A stretch of DNA of 64,000 nt from CAZKGE01 sp964636405 (GCA_964636405.1 CAZWSI010000009.1:13444-77443), one strand, 5' to 3'; shown: positions 50,927 through 60,606, numbered from the stretch's first letter. Notes: generated from the sequence alone by a model not told the origin. Translations and numbers: made by a program.

Positions 50927-53278
50927 TTACGCCGCGTCCGGGAGCGCGAATTCCAGCGCCTCCGTCCAGTAATGGTTTTGGTACAGGTCGGTGAGCATGT
51001 AGTACACAAGGCAAGCGCCCTCGCCCACATCCTCATAGCTCACGGAAAAGCCCTCTGCGCCGTATACAAGCGGCTCCCCCAGCCGGTAGGCCGCGTCGTA
51101 TTCGCCGTCGTAGGCATAGTAATCCACGACGATATCCACGGCGTCGCCAGGCTCGAAGGGAATGAGGCCCTTGCCGCCCGGCACGCCCGCCTCGCTCGGC
51201 TTGCGATAGCCCGCCACATAGCCGGAGGGGTTCTCATCGCTCCAGTAAATGAGCAATTCGCGCGTCTCGCCGTTGACAAGGCAGGGCACGCTGCCGTAGG
51301 AGAGCCAGCCGCCGTCCGCGTACTGGATCTCCTCCTCCTGATAAAAGGGCACGATCCGGCCATTGAGCGCGACCCAGCTATTGTCAAAGTCCAGCAGCAA
51401 ATCGCCGTCGTCGTCGAAGGCGTACATCGCGTCCGAGCCAAGGTCGATGTAGCCCGCGCCGTCGTCCAGCCACACCTGCAATTCAATGCCCGTCACGTTC
51501 TCCCACTCCGAGTCGGATAATTGCAGCACAAAGCCTTCATCCTTTTCGGAAATGACCAGCTCGTTATAGGCCTCGTCTCCGTAATTCTCGGCATATCCGT
51601 CCACGGCGGAGGCGTCGTACCAATCGAAGGCCGCGTAGTCCGTTTGCTCCGCCTGCCCGCCGCCCAGGGTTTCCGCGGGCGAGCGGGTATCCTCGCCGAT
51701 CCGCTTGCCGCCCGCAAGTATGCTCACAAAGCGGTTGAAGAAGGCCGTGTAGCTTCCATCGATGCCGATCTGCCGCATAACGGAAAGCACGTCGGAATAA
51801 TAATCCAGCGCCTCGTAGGGGAAATACATGGCAAGACCGTTGGAGCTTGCGAGCGTGCCGCTGTGGTATTTGACCGCACTGCGGAGGGCCGCCGCGATCT
51901 GCGCGCCCTCGGCAAGGCCCGTGCGCTCGATATAGTCCACCGCGTCGATCTGCTCATAGCCGTCCTCGCCGTAGCTGCGCGCGCCCGCCCGGGCGCTGCT
52001 GAAGGTTTTATAATCCTTTTCCGTTGTCAAAACCGCGTCGGACGCGTTGAGGAACGTCACGAGCGCCTGATAGGTATGGGGAATTTCGCGCAAATCGGTG
52101 ATGGAAAGCGTGGTCGTTTCGCGCAGGCCGCAATTCTCCACAAAATCGTCAATGATGCGCCTGCCCAGCGCCACCGAGTCCATGGCGGGCTCCTCGGAAA
52201 GCGCGCCCAGCCAATCCGTATAATACCACCCAAGGCCCGGCTCCGTCTCCTCGGAGGCGAGCAGATAATCGGCGTGCTTCTCAAGCATAAAGGCTGTTTC
52301 CACGGTCGCCATCAGGCACGCGTCGAAGCCCACGATATCAAACTTGACCCCCGCGCCCGCAAGCGCGCCGTCGATATCCGCAAGCGTCATCGTGGAATCG
52401 AATTTTTCGTCGTAGCCAAAGCCCGACATCGTGCCGCCGCCGTGATCCCACAATATGAGGATATAGCGGTCGGCGGGATACTTCTCGGCGCAGAAGGAGA
52501 TAAAGTCCTGAAGCTGCGCGCTTTTGCACATATCCTTGTTGCCAAGCCGGGCGAGGCGTTCAAGGCCGCCGTCGCTTATGAGATAGCGCTCCGCCTGCTC
52601 GCTGCTGATCACGTTGTTTTCCCATTGCTTCGCTCCGCCCGTTTGCAAAACGACGTTTACGCGCTCCGACAGCTCCGCGTACTGCATTTCGTTGATGTCG
52701 GCGGTGGCCGCGCCATATTCGGATTCCAGATCGGAGCCGATCATGTACACCATGACCGTCGCAGTGTCCGTTCCGTCGCCCTTCAGCTTGGTGTAGCGCG
52801 CCCGCAGATCGCTATAGGCGATATCCACGCTCTCCCCGGCGAGCACCGTTCCGCCCGTTTCGCTTCCGCCAAGGAGGCCGAGGAGCGAATCCAGCAGGCT
52901 TCCCTCCGCGTCCTCATCCTCGTATGTATACGCCTCCCCGCCGTCCCATTCGGAGAAGGCTTCCTCCTCGCCGCCATATTCGCTCAGCGCGTCCGAGCAG
53001 CCCCGGATCAGAAGCACCGCGCCAAAAATCAGAACGGCCAGAATAACAATCGCGATGACGCCGGCAACGAGGCAGCCCGTCCTTTTCTTTTTGGGCTGGG
53101 CCTGTTGCGTAGGCGCTGTATACGTGCCGGGCGCTGTATATGTGCCGGACGCGAAGTTCGCGCTCTGGCTGCTTGCATCCTGTTGGGGCCGCGCGGGCGG
53201 CTGGTTGGCCTTCTGCCCGCAATTCGGGCAAAACTTCGCGCCGTCCTCTATATGGCTTCCGCAATTTGCGCAATACAT
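50927..53278 (-). CDS. Membrane-anchored clostripain-family (C11) peptidase
   Basis: This 783-residue protein has an N-terminal zinc ribbon in the cytoplasm (CANC...CPNC, 3-20), a Gln/Pro-rich linker, a membrane helix (about 69-91) and a large extracellular C11 domain. The catalytic His is in LWDHGGG (H279) and the Cys in GFDACLMATVE (C321). Clostripain enzymes cleave after Arg or Lys. The remaining 400 residues include a C-terminal beta-rich region with many acidic residues. Zinc-ribbon/C11 fusions recur in Clostridia. It follows the polysaccharide genes by 57 nt and could process their surface partners (inference). AAGGAG precedes the ATG. Confidence 0.9.
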   Translation of the reverse strand: MYCANCGSHIEDGAKFCPNCGQKANQPPARPQQDASSQSANFASGTYTAPGTYTAPTQQAQPKKKRTGCLVAGVIAIVILAVLIFGAVLLIRGCSDALSEYGGEEEAFSEWDGGEAYTYEDEDAEGSLLDSLLGLLGGSETGGTVLAGESVDIAYSDLRARYTKLKGDGTDTATVMVYMIGSDLESEYGAATADINEMQYAELSERVNVVLQTGGAKQWENNVISSEQAERYLISDGGLERLARLGNKDMCKSAQLQDFISFCAEKYPADRYILILWDHGGGTMSGFGYDEKFDSTMTLADIDGALAGAGVKFDIVGFDACLMATVETAFMLEKHADYLLASEETEPGLGWYYTDWLGALSEEPAMDSVALGRRIIDDFVENCGLRETTTLSITDLREIPHTYQALVTFLNASDAVLTTEKDYKTFSSARAGARSYGEDGYEQIDAVDYIERTGLAEGAQIAAALRSAVKYHSGTLASSNGLAMYFPYEALDYYSDVLSVMRQIGIDGSYTAFFNRFVSILAGGKRIGEDTRSPAETLGGGQAEQTDYAAFDWYDASAVDGYAENYGDEAYNELVISEKDEGFVLQLSDSEWENVTGIELQVWLDDGAGYIDLGSDAMYAFDDDGDLLLDFDNSWVALNGRIVPFYQEEEIQYADGGWLSYGSVPCLVNGETRELLIYWSDENPSGYVAGYRKPSEAGVPGGKGLIPFEPGDAVDIVVDYYAYDGEYDAAYRLGEPLVYGAEGFSVSYEDVGEGACLVYYMLTDLYQNHYWTEALEFALPDAA

Positions 53279-53335
53279 CGTGTTTTCTCCTTATCTCTTG
53301 CCCGTCGCAGTATTCCCGGCGCGCCGCCGGAGGGG

Positions 53336-54427
53336 TCAGTTTGTGTCATAGGCGCGCGCAAGACAGCTTTCGTCCGTGTTTCCGCCGACGCGCCAGAGGG
53401 AAACGCCGTAATTACCGGCCGTCCGCACGGCATACGCCCACATGGCCAGCGTTTCGCCGTCCGCGTACCAGACCTCGCGCGCCTTTTTGTCCGCGCCCTT
53501 ATAGGTAAAGACCACGCAGCCGCTCTCCGCGTCCCGGCGTACCTCGTCCGAGCCAAAGGACGCAAGCAGCGAAAGTGCGCCGCGCTCTGTCACCGCCTCC
53601 GCCTTGCCGCCGCCCCAATCGAAGCCGCCCGCAGCCAGCGCGAAGTCGATTTGGCCCGGAAGCTGCCTGGCCGCCCGCGTTACGACGTCCGCAATAAACG
53701 CGAGCGTGGCCTTCGGGCCGGGGCCGCTGTGCGTGCCGTAGAGATTATAGCACATGACCACGTAATTGGGACCCGAAATTTGTGAAAACAGCTCGAAGGG
53801 CGCGCTTGGCTCCAATACGACCCGGAGCTTGAGTCCCTCGCGCCGCGCGCGTTCGGCAAGCCGGGCGGTAAACGCCGCAAGCCGCTCCCACAGTGCCCCG
53901 TCCTTCTTTATGGCCTCATAATCCAGCTCCAGCCCCTCAAAGCCGTTGTCCTTGGCAAGCGCGCAAAGCGCCTCCGCGTGCGCGTCCATGGCGCTTTCAT
54001 TGCCAAACACGGTTTTTAGGAAATCCGTATCCTTGTTGGAAAAGGAGCCGTCGGGCCGCCGCACATCGTTAACAAAAGTGAGGTAGCTTGTCCACGCGGC
54101 GTTTTCCGGCTCGCGCCGCCGGAGCTCCACCAGCTCCTTGGGCAGCACAGGCGCGCCGCTTTGAGAAAAATACGCCTCAAAATAACACACCGCCTCGAGC
54201 GTATCGCCGTAAAGCGCCAGCTCCTCATAGGCCGTTTCCTTATCCCAATAGACGACCCAGGCCGAAAGCCCGCGCGGGTTTTCATAGGCGGGCAGGGGCG
54301 CGCGCGTTTCATTGCCCGGCGGAATCTCGCTTGGCGCGACGGGCGTTTTCGCTTCGAAGCAGCCCGCCAGGCACAGCATCAGCGCGCAGGCAGGCGCAAT
54401 CCGGCGAAGGAAAGCAAAAACGTTCAT
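53336..54427 (-). CDS. GH18-like glycosidase lipoprotein
   Basis: This 363-residue protein starts with a lipoprotein signal (MNVFAFLRRIAPACALMLCLAG ends at a lipobox LAGC; total signal about 22 residues). The rest resembles the GH18 TIM barrel: SAWVVYWDKE early, GFEGLELDYEAI for the DxxDxDxE region with the terminal acid Glu kept but the first Asp positions altered, YVVMCYNLYG, and a late Trp-containing strand. It may cleave or bind a beta-1,4-linked amino-sugar polymer on the cell surface. It sits 13 nt after a membrane-anchored deacetylase-like gene. AAGGAGG precedes the ATG. Activity is uncertain. Confidence 0.8.
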   Translation of the reverse strand: MNVFAFLRRIAPACALMLCLAGCFEAKTPVAPSEIPPGNETRAPLPAYENPRGLSAWVVYWDKETAYEELALYGDTLEAVCYFEAYFSQSGAPVLPKELVELRRREPENAAWTSYLTFVNDVRRPDGSFSNKDTDFLKTVFGNESAMDAHAEALCALAKDNGFEGLELDYEAIKKDGALWERLAAFTARLAERARREGLKLRVVLEPSAPFELFSQISGPNYVVMCYNLYGTHSGPGPKATLAFIADVVTRAARQLPGQIDFALAAGGFDWGGGKAEAVTERGALSLLASFGSDEVRRDAESGCVVFTYKGADKKAREVWYADGETLAMWAYAVRTAGNYGVSLWRVGGNTDESCLARAYDTN

Positions 54428-54440
54428 GGCGAGCGCCTCC

Positions 54441-56291
54441 TTACAGGGTTTTTGTAATCCATTGCAGCGCCACGTTTGCCGCGCGCGCAAGCCGCACGCG
54501 GAAGGCTTCCCAGCCTGTGGGACTGTAATAATAGAGCGTGCGCTCCGCAGCGGCGCGGATGGCCAGATCGACAAACACGCCGTCGTATACGTCGTCGGAT
54601 ACATTGCGGCGGCTGTAGCCATAGGCGGGACTCTCCGCGCCCAGATACAGCTTGCCGGAAACGGCGTTTGTCAGCGCCAGGTCGGAGGCGACGCGCCGCC
54701 CGTCCACCCCGACGGAAAGCGCGCCGTTTTCCACGCGCAGCTCGAGCGCCCGGCTTCCCGCGTCGGAGAGCGAGAGCGGCTTTTCGTACATGCCCTCCGT
54801 TTCGTCCGCGCCCGCCGCCGCTTGCGAAAGCCGCGCAAGGAGCTTTTCTTGGCGCGCGTTTCTCTTTTCGTATTTTTCAAGGGCCAAAACCGCCGTATCC
54901 AGCGCCGCCTTGCGATCCTCGGCGGCGGTTTGCGCGTCTTTGCCGTCCAGCTCAGAAAGCGCGAAGCGAAGCAGGGTCTTTTCCTCCTCGCCGCGCGTTT
55001 CGGCAACGGTGAGCACGTTGTCCGTCACGCGCACGGCCACATACGCGCGCAGCGCGTCGTCCGCGCCAAGATAGAGCGTTTGCGTGCCCAGCACATTGCC
55101 CGCGAGGGTCACCGTCAGGGTAAAGCGCGCCGGCAGCTCGATCCCGTCCAGCCGCGCAAGCGCCGTGCCGCCCGGCTCGGTGGTGAGCACCGCGCGGTCC
55201 TGCGCGCATTCCAGCGCCCCCGCAAGCGCGGTAAAGTCCCCCGCGCGCGCGGAATCGCCCGCCGTAAAGGCCAGCGTCTCCCCCGTGTCCGCCCGCAGCC
55301 GCATGATGAGATGATTGGCGTACCAATAGGCCTGCGGCTGCATGCGCGTAAGGTCGAGGGGGCTGGTTTCCGCGTCATTTCGCGCGCCGCCCTCGCGGTT
55401 GAAGGCGAGCGAAAAGATATGGGCAATCTCCCGCTCGTTGATCTCGCTTGTCAAAGCGTTCGTCGCGTACATGCCCGTGTTGCCGTGCATATGCGCGTAA
55501 AGTCGGGGCGTGCCGCCAAGCCCCTTTTCGTAGGCGGCGGCAAGCAGCGCGTAATCCCCCGCCACGCGGCCGACCATCGTCTCGTAGGTCTCCACGGGAA
55601 TGCCCTCCGCGTCGCGGATATAGTCCATGAGATAGTGGTTGTAATTGCGCTCCACATAGGGCGAAATGGCGTTAAACGTCTGCGTGCTCATCTCGCCGAA
55701 AAAATCCCCGTAGCGATCGAACACGTTGATGTAGGAAAGGCGGTAGCCGTTTGTGCCGCTCTCCCAGAAGCTGGAGCGGAGCAGCTCCTTTACCTCTGAG
55801 GCTTGCAAAAACTTGCTGTCCCTGCCCTCGAACTTCTCCGCATAGGTGAGCATGGTGGCCAGCATATTCTGCTTTTCGAGCGCCTTTTGCGCGAGGATGG
55901 CCGTATCGCGCCGCCCGTCCTCAAAGAGCAGCAGCAGCGCCTTTTCGGGCAGCGCCTTGCCGCTTTCGTAATAATCGATCACGTCCTGCTGGCTCACGGT
56001 CACATAGCCCGCGTTCTTAAGCGCCGCCAGATGCGTAGAAAGGCGCTCGGCGCTGATGAGCGCTTCGCTTCCAAGCGCATCCACGCCGAAATACGAGAGC
56101 GCGATAAAGCCCTTGTCCGTTTGCGCGGGCGCTTGCGCCGTTTCCGGCTCGTAGCGATCCACCGTCACAAGGGAAAGGTACACAAGGCACGCAAGGATGA
56201 GCAGGCTGAGCAGCTCGTTTGCGCTGCGCACCAGCTTGCGCTTATCCTTGAGGGAGCCGTATAGGGGGTCGCCGCCCGCCTTGCTACGCAT
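54441..56291 (-). CDS. Membrane-anchored, probably inactive deacetylase-like protein
   Basis: This 616-residue protein has one membrane helix (about residues 27-46) and then an extracytoplasmic region that begins like the polysaccharide deacetylase fold (FIALSYFGVD, then KALLLLFEDGRRD). The TFDDG motif is altered to FEDG, and I find no clear HxxxH metal pair, so it is probably not a working deacetylase. The C-terminal 250 residues are beta-rich and resemble a LamG-like sandwich near the end. It may be a polymer-binding or export component. The ATG overlaps the glycosyltransferase stop by 8 nt, with GGGGAGG ahead. Confidence 0.7.
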   Translation of the reverse strand: MRSKAGGDPLYGSLKDKRKLVRSANELLSLLILACLVYLSLVTVDRYEPETAQAPAQTDKGFIALSYFGVDALGSEALISAERLSTHLAALKNAGYVTVSQQDVIDYYESGKALPEKALLLLFEDGRRDTAILAQKALEKQNMLATMLTYAEKFEGRDSKFLQASEVKELLRSSFWESGTNGYRLSYINVFDRYGDFFGEMSTQTFNAISPYVERNYNHYLMDYIRDAEGIPVETYETMVGRVAGDYALLAAAYEKGLGGTPRLYAHMHGNTGMYATNALTSEINEREIAHIFSLAFNREGGARNDAETSPLDLTRMQPQAYWYANHLIMRLRADTGETLAFTAGDSARAGDFTALAGALECAQDRAVLTTEPGGTALARLDGIELPARFTLTVTLAGNVLGTQTLYLGADDALRAYVAVRVTDNVLTVAETRGEEEKTLLRFALSELDGKDAQTAAEDRKAALDTAVLALEKYEKRNARQEKLLARLSQAAAGADETEGMYEKPLSLSDAGSRALELRVENGALSVGVDGRRVASDLALTNAVSGKLYLGAESPAYGYSRRNVSDDVYDGVFVDLAIRAAAERTLYYYSPTGWEAFRVRLARAANVALQWITKTL

Positions 56292-58155
56292 CGGCTTCCT
56301 CCCCTCGCCCGCGCTCGCGCTCCGCGCGGCGCTTTTCGGCCTCCACATCCGCAGGCGTCATGCGCGTGCCCCATGTGGATTTCCAGAAGGTGACCCACGC
56401 AAGCGGCATCTGCCAGAGCAGCACCGCCTCGTAATAGAGACAGAACAGCAGCCCGAAGGTCCAGGTGGAACTCTTGCGCAAGAGCATCTGCGCGCAGCTC
56501 ATCATCAAGGACATGGCCAGTATGCCCACGATGAACGCCGTGGGAAACACCCCGTAGGCGATGGGCACATAGAGCATGTTGTACACAAACACAATGGGCG
56601 CGGCGATGGGCACGAACAGCCCTACAAAGAAGAACAGCGCCATGTATGGCTCCTTGCGCCACATGTACTTGGCCGCCATCATGGACTCGCGCAGCCACGA
56701 GCGCTTCCAGCGCATCTGCTGCTTGAGAAACTGCTTCTGTTTGTTGGGCACGATGGTGGAGCAAATGGCCGTGTCCTGATAGCCCGTGCGATGGTGCGCG
56801 AGCACAAAATTCGTCATGGCACGGTCGTCGCCGAAGGTGGCCTTCTGACCCAGAAAGCGCTGGTTGAGCCACGCGTCCTTGTATTTCATGATGATTTCTT
56901 TTTTATAGCAGGCAAGCGGCCCGGACAGGCAGGTAACCGCGTCGAAATACGATTCGGCCGCCTTCATAATGCGGAAGGAGATATAGTAGCGCACGGCCTG
57001 CATCTTCGTAAGCGCGTTGGTAAAGGTGTTGGCCACGTCTGTGCGGCCCGCAACGCCGCCCATCTTGGGATCGCGAAAGGGTTGTACGAGATTTCGGATG
57101 GCAAAGCAATCGAGGAAGCTGTCGGAATCCACAAACACCACCAGCTCATGCTTGGCAAGGAGCGCCCCGCGCACGAGCGCGTCGCGCTTGCCCAAATTTT
57201 GCTCCTGCACCACATAGCGCAGCCGCTCGCGGACGTTGTAGCGTTCCCCAATGCGGGAAAGCGTCTCCATCGTTTCCCGCACGACCTCCACGGAGCGGTC
57301 GGTGGAGCAGTCGTCCACCAAAATGACCTCCAGCTTGTCGGTGGGATAATCCTGATTGATGCAGCCGATAATGGTATCGGCAATCCATTCCTCCTCGTTG
57401 AAGCAGGGGATGATGATGGTTACGCCCGGCGTAAAATCCGGGTCCACGGGCACGGGGCGATAGAGCGCGCCAAACAGATAGCGCGTGAGCAGAAACACCG
57501 CCGTCACGATGCTGTAGCCGTAGAGCCATTTGTTGAAGCGGAAATAGATCACGCTCTCCGTGCGCATGAGGGCGACGAGCAGCACGATAAAGACAAACGC
57601 CGTAATGGCCACGGTGGACATGTTGCGGTCCTTGCGCTCCGAGGCGTACTCGGAAAGGGGCTGCGCAAACACCATGCCCACCTCGAAGGAGCCGTCCGCA
57701 AGAGGCGCCGCGCGCACGACCCGCGCGTCAATGCGCACCTTCATTTCGTTCCCCTCGGGCATGGAACCGGGCGCAATGGCAAAGCGAAGCTGAATGCGGC
57801 GGCTTACGCGCAGCACCTTTACATCGTCAAGGCCTGGAACATGCAAAAGGATGCCCGTGCCGGAAACATCGATGCTTTTGCAGGAGAAGCGCCAGGGCTT
57901 TTCCCCGGGCGGATAGCACTTAACCTCCACCGGCAGTTCGGCTTCGTAACGCAGTCCCGCCACGCGCCGCGCCTGCTCTCCGGCATAATCGCCCGTATCG
58001 GGACCCGTTTCGCCCCGGCGGTCGCCCGCGCGGCGCTGGCCCGTGGGATCGGGCACAAAGGAGAAAACGCGCCGATCCAGCCGCGGACGGGTGAGCACGT
58101 CCTCCGGCTGCGCGCCCTTGGGCAGCCCCTTGTTTTTCTTCTCAGCCTCCGCCAT
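56284..58155 (-). CDS. PilZ-GT2 processive glycosyltransferase
   Basis: This 623-residue membrane glycosyltransferase resembles cellulose/hyaluronan/poly-GlcNAc synthases. A PilZ-like domain comes first (about 60-165; arginines R63/R64 and R69, then DVSGTG at 96-101), followed by two helices (180-232), the GT2 domain with DDCSTD (281-286), VDSDS (342-346), GDDR (442-445) and QQMRW (479-483), and about four to five C-terminal helices. In BcsA the PilZ domain is C-terminal; here it is N-terminal, and the arginine spacing is not the standard RxxxR. Control by cyclic di-GMP is therefore likely but unproven. It is flanked by deacetylase-type genes. Confidence 0.88.
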   Translation of the reverse strand: MAEAEKKNKGLPKGAQPEDVLTRPRLDRRVFSFVPDPTGQRRAGDRRGETGPDTGDYAGEQARRVAGLRYEAELPVEVKCYPPGEKPWRFSCKSIDVSGTGILLHVPGLDDVKVLRVSRRIQLRFAIAPGSMPEGNEMKVRIDARVVRAAPLADGSFEVGMVFAQPLSEYASERKDRNMSTVAITAFVFIVLLVALMRTESVIYFRFNKWLYGYSIVTAVFLLTRYLFGALYRPVPVDPDFTPGVTIIIPCFNEEEWIADTIIGCINQDYPTDKLEVILVDDCSTDRSVEVVRETMETLSRIGERYNVRERLRYVVQEQNLGKRDALVRGALLAKHELVVFVDSDSFLDCFAIRNLVQPFRDPKMGGVAGRTDVANTFTNALTKMQAVRYYISFRIMKAAESYFDAVTCLSGPLACYKKEIIMKYKDAWLNQRFLGQKATFGDDRAMTNFVLAHHRTGYQDTAICSTIVPNKQKQFLKQQMRWKRSWLRESMMAAKYMWRKEPYMALFFFVGLFVPIAAPIVFVYNMLYVPIAYGVFPTAFIVGILAMSLMMSCAQMLLRKSSTWTFGLLFCLYYEAVLLWQMPLAWVTFWKSTWGTRMTPADVEAEKRRAERERGRGEEADA

Positions 58156-58174
58156 GTCCGCTCCGCCCGCCGTC

Positions 58175-60532
58175 TTAACCGTCCGCCGCTTCGCCGGAGG
58201 TCAGATAATCCCCCAGCAGCGCGAAGGTCAGCCGATCCTTGGGGAGCCTGGCTTCGTTGGCGCTGAAGAACAGCTCCAGCGCCTCGGCGGTATATTCGCT
58301 CGTATCCGACATGTGCATGACGATGACCGTGCCAGCCCGCACATTCTGGGTCAGCTTTTTATACAGATATTCCGCGTTGGGCGCTTCGTAATCGTGGGTG
58401 GTGTAGTTGCCGCTCACGGAGTAGCTAAAGCCGCAGTCGAATACCGTGGAAAGCCCCTCCTTGCTCACGGCGAGCGTCGGCGGCCGGAAGAAGGTCGTGA
58501 GCGCCGGGCGGCCGTTCTCGAGCCGAATATCGCCCACCACGCTTTGCAAAAACGCATAGGAGGCTATCAGATCCTCCGCAAGGGCCTTTTGCTCAGCTTC
58601 GTCAAGCGAGCTGTAGCTCTTGCGCTTTTCGTCATAGTTGGCCAGCACCATGTGGTTGTGGGTGTGGCAGCCGAGCTCGTGCCCCGCCTCCGCGATGGCG
58701 CGCAGCAAATTGGGATTGTATACCACGTTCCCCGTGCGGATGAAGAAGGTCGCTTTTATCTCATGCTCGGCCAGCACGTCGAGCAGGCTCGTAATCGCGG
58801 CGTCGGAGCCCCAGTCGTCAAAGGTGAGGAACACCGCGCCATCGTCGTTTGCGATGCGGCCGCGCTTATCCAGCGTGCCGATCTCCGCCGAGGTAAAGCC
58901 CGGCAGCACCGCGCGCACATTGATATCCGGGTTCCCGATATAATACTGCATGATCGTGCCGATGGCGTTACCCTTGAGCTGCCCGGGATAGATCCTGTCC
59001 TTAACCTCGGGCAGGATATCCGCCTCCGCAAGCGGATAGTCGTAGGCCCCCGTTTCCTCCAGCAGCTCGGTAAGCGGCCGGATGGGATAGAGCGAAAGCC
59101 GCTCATAGACGGCCTTTACCAGCTCGCCAAGGAGCGTGGCGCTTCTTTCGTAGCCGTTCATCTTAAAATGGACGAGCTGGCCGCGCCTGAGCGCAAGCGT
59201 GTTTTCTTGAAACACGTTGGGGTATACCTCGTCCACGGTTTCGGCGCGCACGTCGTCCGCGCGCACAACGCTGCGTTCCATGCCCACAAGCGTGCAGCCC
59301 GTAGCGGAAGCCGCCTCGCGCAAGCTTTCGTAAACCTCGCCCGTGGAGGAGCCGCGCGTTTGCATAACCAGCGTCGTGTTCTGCTGGCCGTAGTCGGTTG
59401 CAAGCGCCTCGCGGGTCAGCAGAATCTCCTCGCAGAGCGAATCAAAGGTTTCCGCGCTCGTGGGCGCTATGCCGATGCCCAGCGCGTGGCCCCTTGAAAG
59501 CAGCAGCTCGATATCCTCCCTGTATGCCCCCAATTCCTCGCGGGTTGCAAAGAACGTGCCCTTGCCCTCGATGGTATCGAACGCGTCGAGCAAATGCCGC
59601 AGCTCCCCGGAATTGCCGAAATTGGAAAAGGTAAAGGCGGCCATGCGGGCCGTTGTGCGGACGGTGAGCAGCGGCTCGGCCAAAGCGCCGCCGTTTTCCG
59701 CGCGGAGCGTTTCGCTGCGGTTTTCCAGCTTGGCGCTGTTGATGGCTTTTATGAGCCACTCCGCCACCTGCATAAGCTTTTCGCGGGAAGCGGCCGACAT
59801 GCCGCCGTTCCCCTCCAAAGCGCCGTCGAGCCGAAGGCAGAGGATGCTGCCGCGCTTGATGCCGTCCACATAAGCCTGCGCGTCCTCTTGGCTGTCAAAG
59901 CTCTGGAAGCTCACGTAATAATCCGGCTCCGTGATCGTTTCAATCCCGCAGGCATATGCCGCGGCGCGCAGCGCATCGGTATATTCCGTGGAACGGCACA
60001 TAAGCTTTTTGGGCGCGTCGCCGATGATAAGCTCCAAAATCAGGTTCGCGCGGCAAAAATCCTCCAGCAGCGCGCTCTCGGAATAGCTCTCGAGGCGCGG
60101 CGCGCCCTTGAGCGTATTGCTGCCCACCTCGTAGCCCTGATAGACCACCATGTCCACGGTGCTTTCTTGCACCGTAGCGCCCGTGCCGGTAAAATAGAAA
60201 ACGGCGTTCACATCGTTTTCCTGCAAAAGCGCCACGATGCGCTCCATATCCGCCGCGTCGGTCATGCCCTCAAAAACCAGCTCGACCTTCTGGGCCGGCA
60301 TGGCAGAGGTCTTTACGATCTCCGCCTGCCCTGCGTTTTCCGCAAGGCGCGTCTTGGCCGCCTCGATATCGTCCGCCACGTTATAGATGGTTTCCGATTG
60401 CGCCGCCTGCTGCGCCTCCGTCTGCTTGAGCAGCGCAAGCGTCAGCACGAGTATAAAAATAAGCCCCAGCAGCACGGCGGTGTGCCGGAATTGCTTTCTT
60501 CGCGTTTTCTGATACGTTGACAGGCGCTCCAC
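58175..60532 (-). CDS. Membrane-anchored triple NodB-like polysaccharide deacetylase
   Basis: This 785-residue protein has an N-terminal membrane helix (about 17-35) and three consecutive NodB-like regions. The first (about 82-245, KVELVFEGMTD) and second (about 295-460, MAAFTFSNFGNSG) keep the fold pattern but have lost the TFDDG acids and metal histidines. The third (about 563-770) is complete: LTFDDWGSD, GCHTHNHM with the HxxxH pair, FFRPPT and VIVMHMSD. It should remove N-acetyl groups from an extracellular polymer. The GTG start has AGAGGA about 11 nt ahead and an extended -10 upstream. It is the first gene of the polysaccharide operon. Confidence 0.85.
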   Translation of the reverse strand: MERLSTYQKTRRKQFRHTAVLLGLIFILVLTLALLKQTEAQQAAQSETIYNVADDIEAAKTRLAENAGQAEIVKTSAMPAQKVELVFEGMTDAADMERIVALLQENDVNAVFYFTGTGATVQESTVDMVVYQGYEVGSNTLKGAPRLESYSESALLEDFCRANLILELIIGDAPKKLMCRSTEYTDALRAAAYACGIETITEPDYYVSFQSFDSQEDAQAYVDGIKRGSILCLRLDGALEGNGGMSAASREKLMQVAEWLIKAINSAKLENRSETLRAENGGALAEPLLTVRTTARMAAFTFSNFGNSGELRHLLDAFDTIEGKGTFFATREELGAYREDIELLLSRGHALGIGIAPTSAETFDSLCEEILLTREALATDYGQQNTTLVMQTRGSSTGEVYESLREAASATGCTLVGMERSVVRADDVRAETVDEVYPNVFQENTLALRRGQLVHFKMNGYERSATLLGELVKAVYERLSLYPIRPLTELLEETGAYDYPLAEADILPEVKDRIYPGQLKGNAIGTIMQYYIGNPDINVRAVLPGFTSAEIGTLDKRGRIANDDGAVFLTFDDWGSDAAITSLLDVLAEHEIKATFFIRTGNVVYNPNLLRAIAEAGHELGCHTHNHMVLANYDEKRKSYSSLDEAEQKALAEDLIASYAFLQSVVGDIRLENGRPALTTFFRPPTLAVSKEGLSTVFDCGFSYSVSGNYTTHDYEAPNAEYLYKKLTQNVRAGTVIVMHMSDTSEYTAEALELFFSANEARLPKDRLTFALLGDYLTSGEAADG

Positions 60533-60567
60533 GGCGACACATCCTCTCCGAAAAACCTTCGATTTAT

Positions 60568-60576
60568 ATTATAACA
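60568..60576 (-). promoter_or_regulatory. Extended -10 promoter of polysaccharide operon
   Basis: TGTTATAAT, reading toward the triple NodB gene, with no matching -35. It gives a leader of about 30 nt. Confidence 0.6.
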
Positions 60577-60606
60577 GCATGCTTCGCGTTTTTCCACCGA
60601 CAATAT

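Noticed and set aside
53336..60532. Naming the polysaccharide genes pga, ica or bcs
   Set aside because: The gene set lacks PgaB architecture and BcsB, and the synthase carries PilZ at the wrong end, so an established symbol would mislead.
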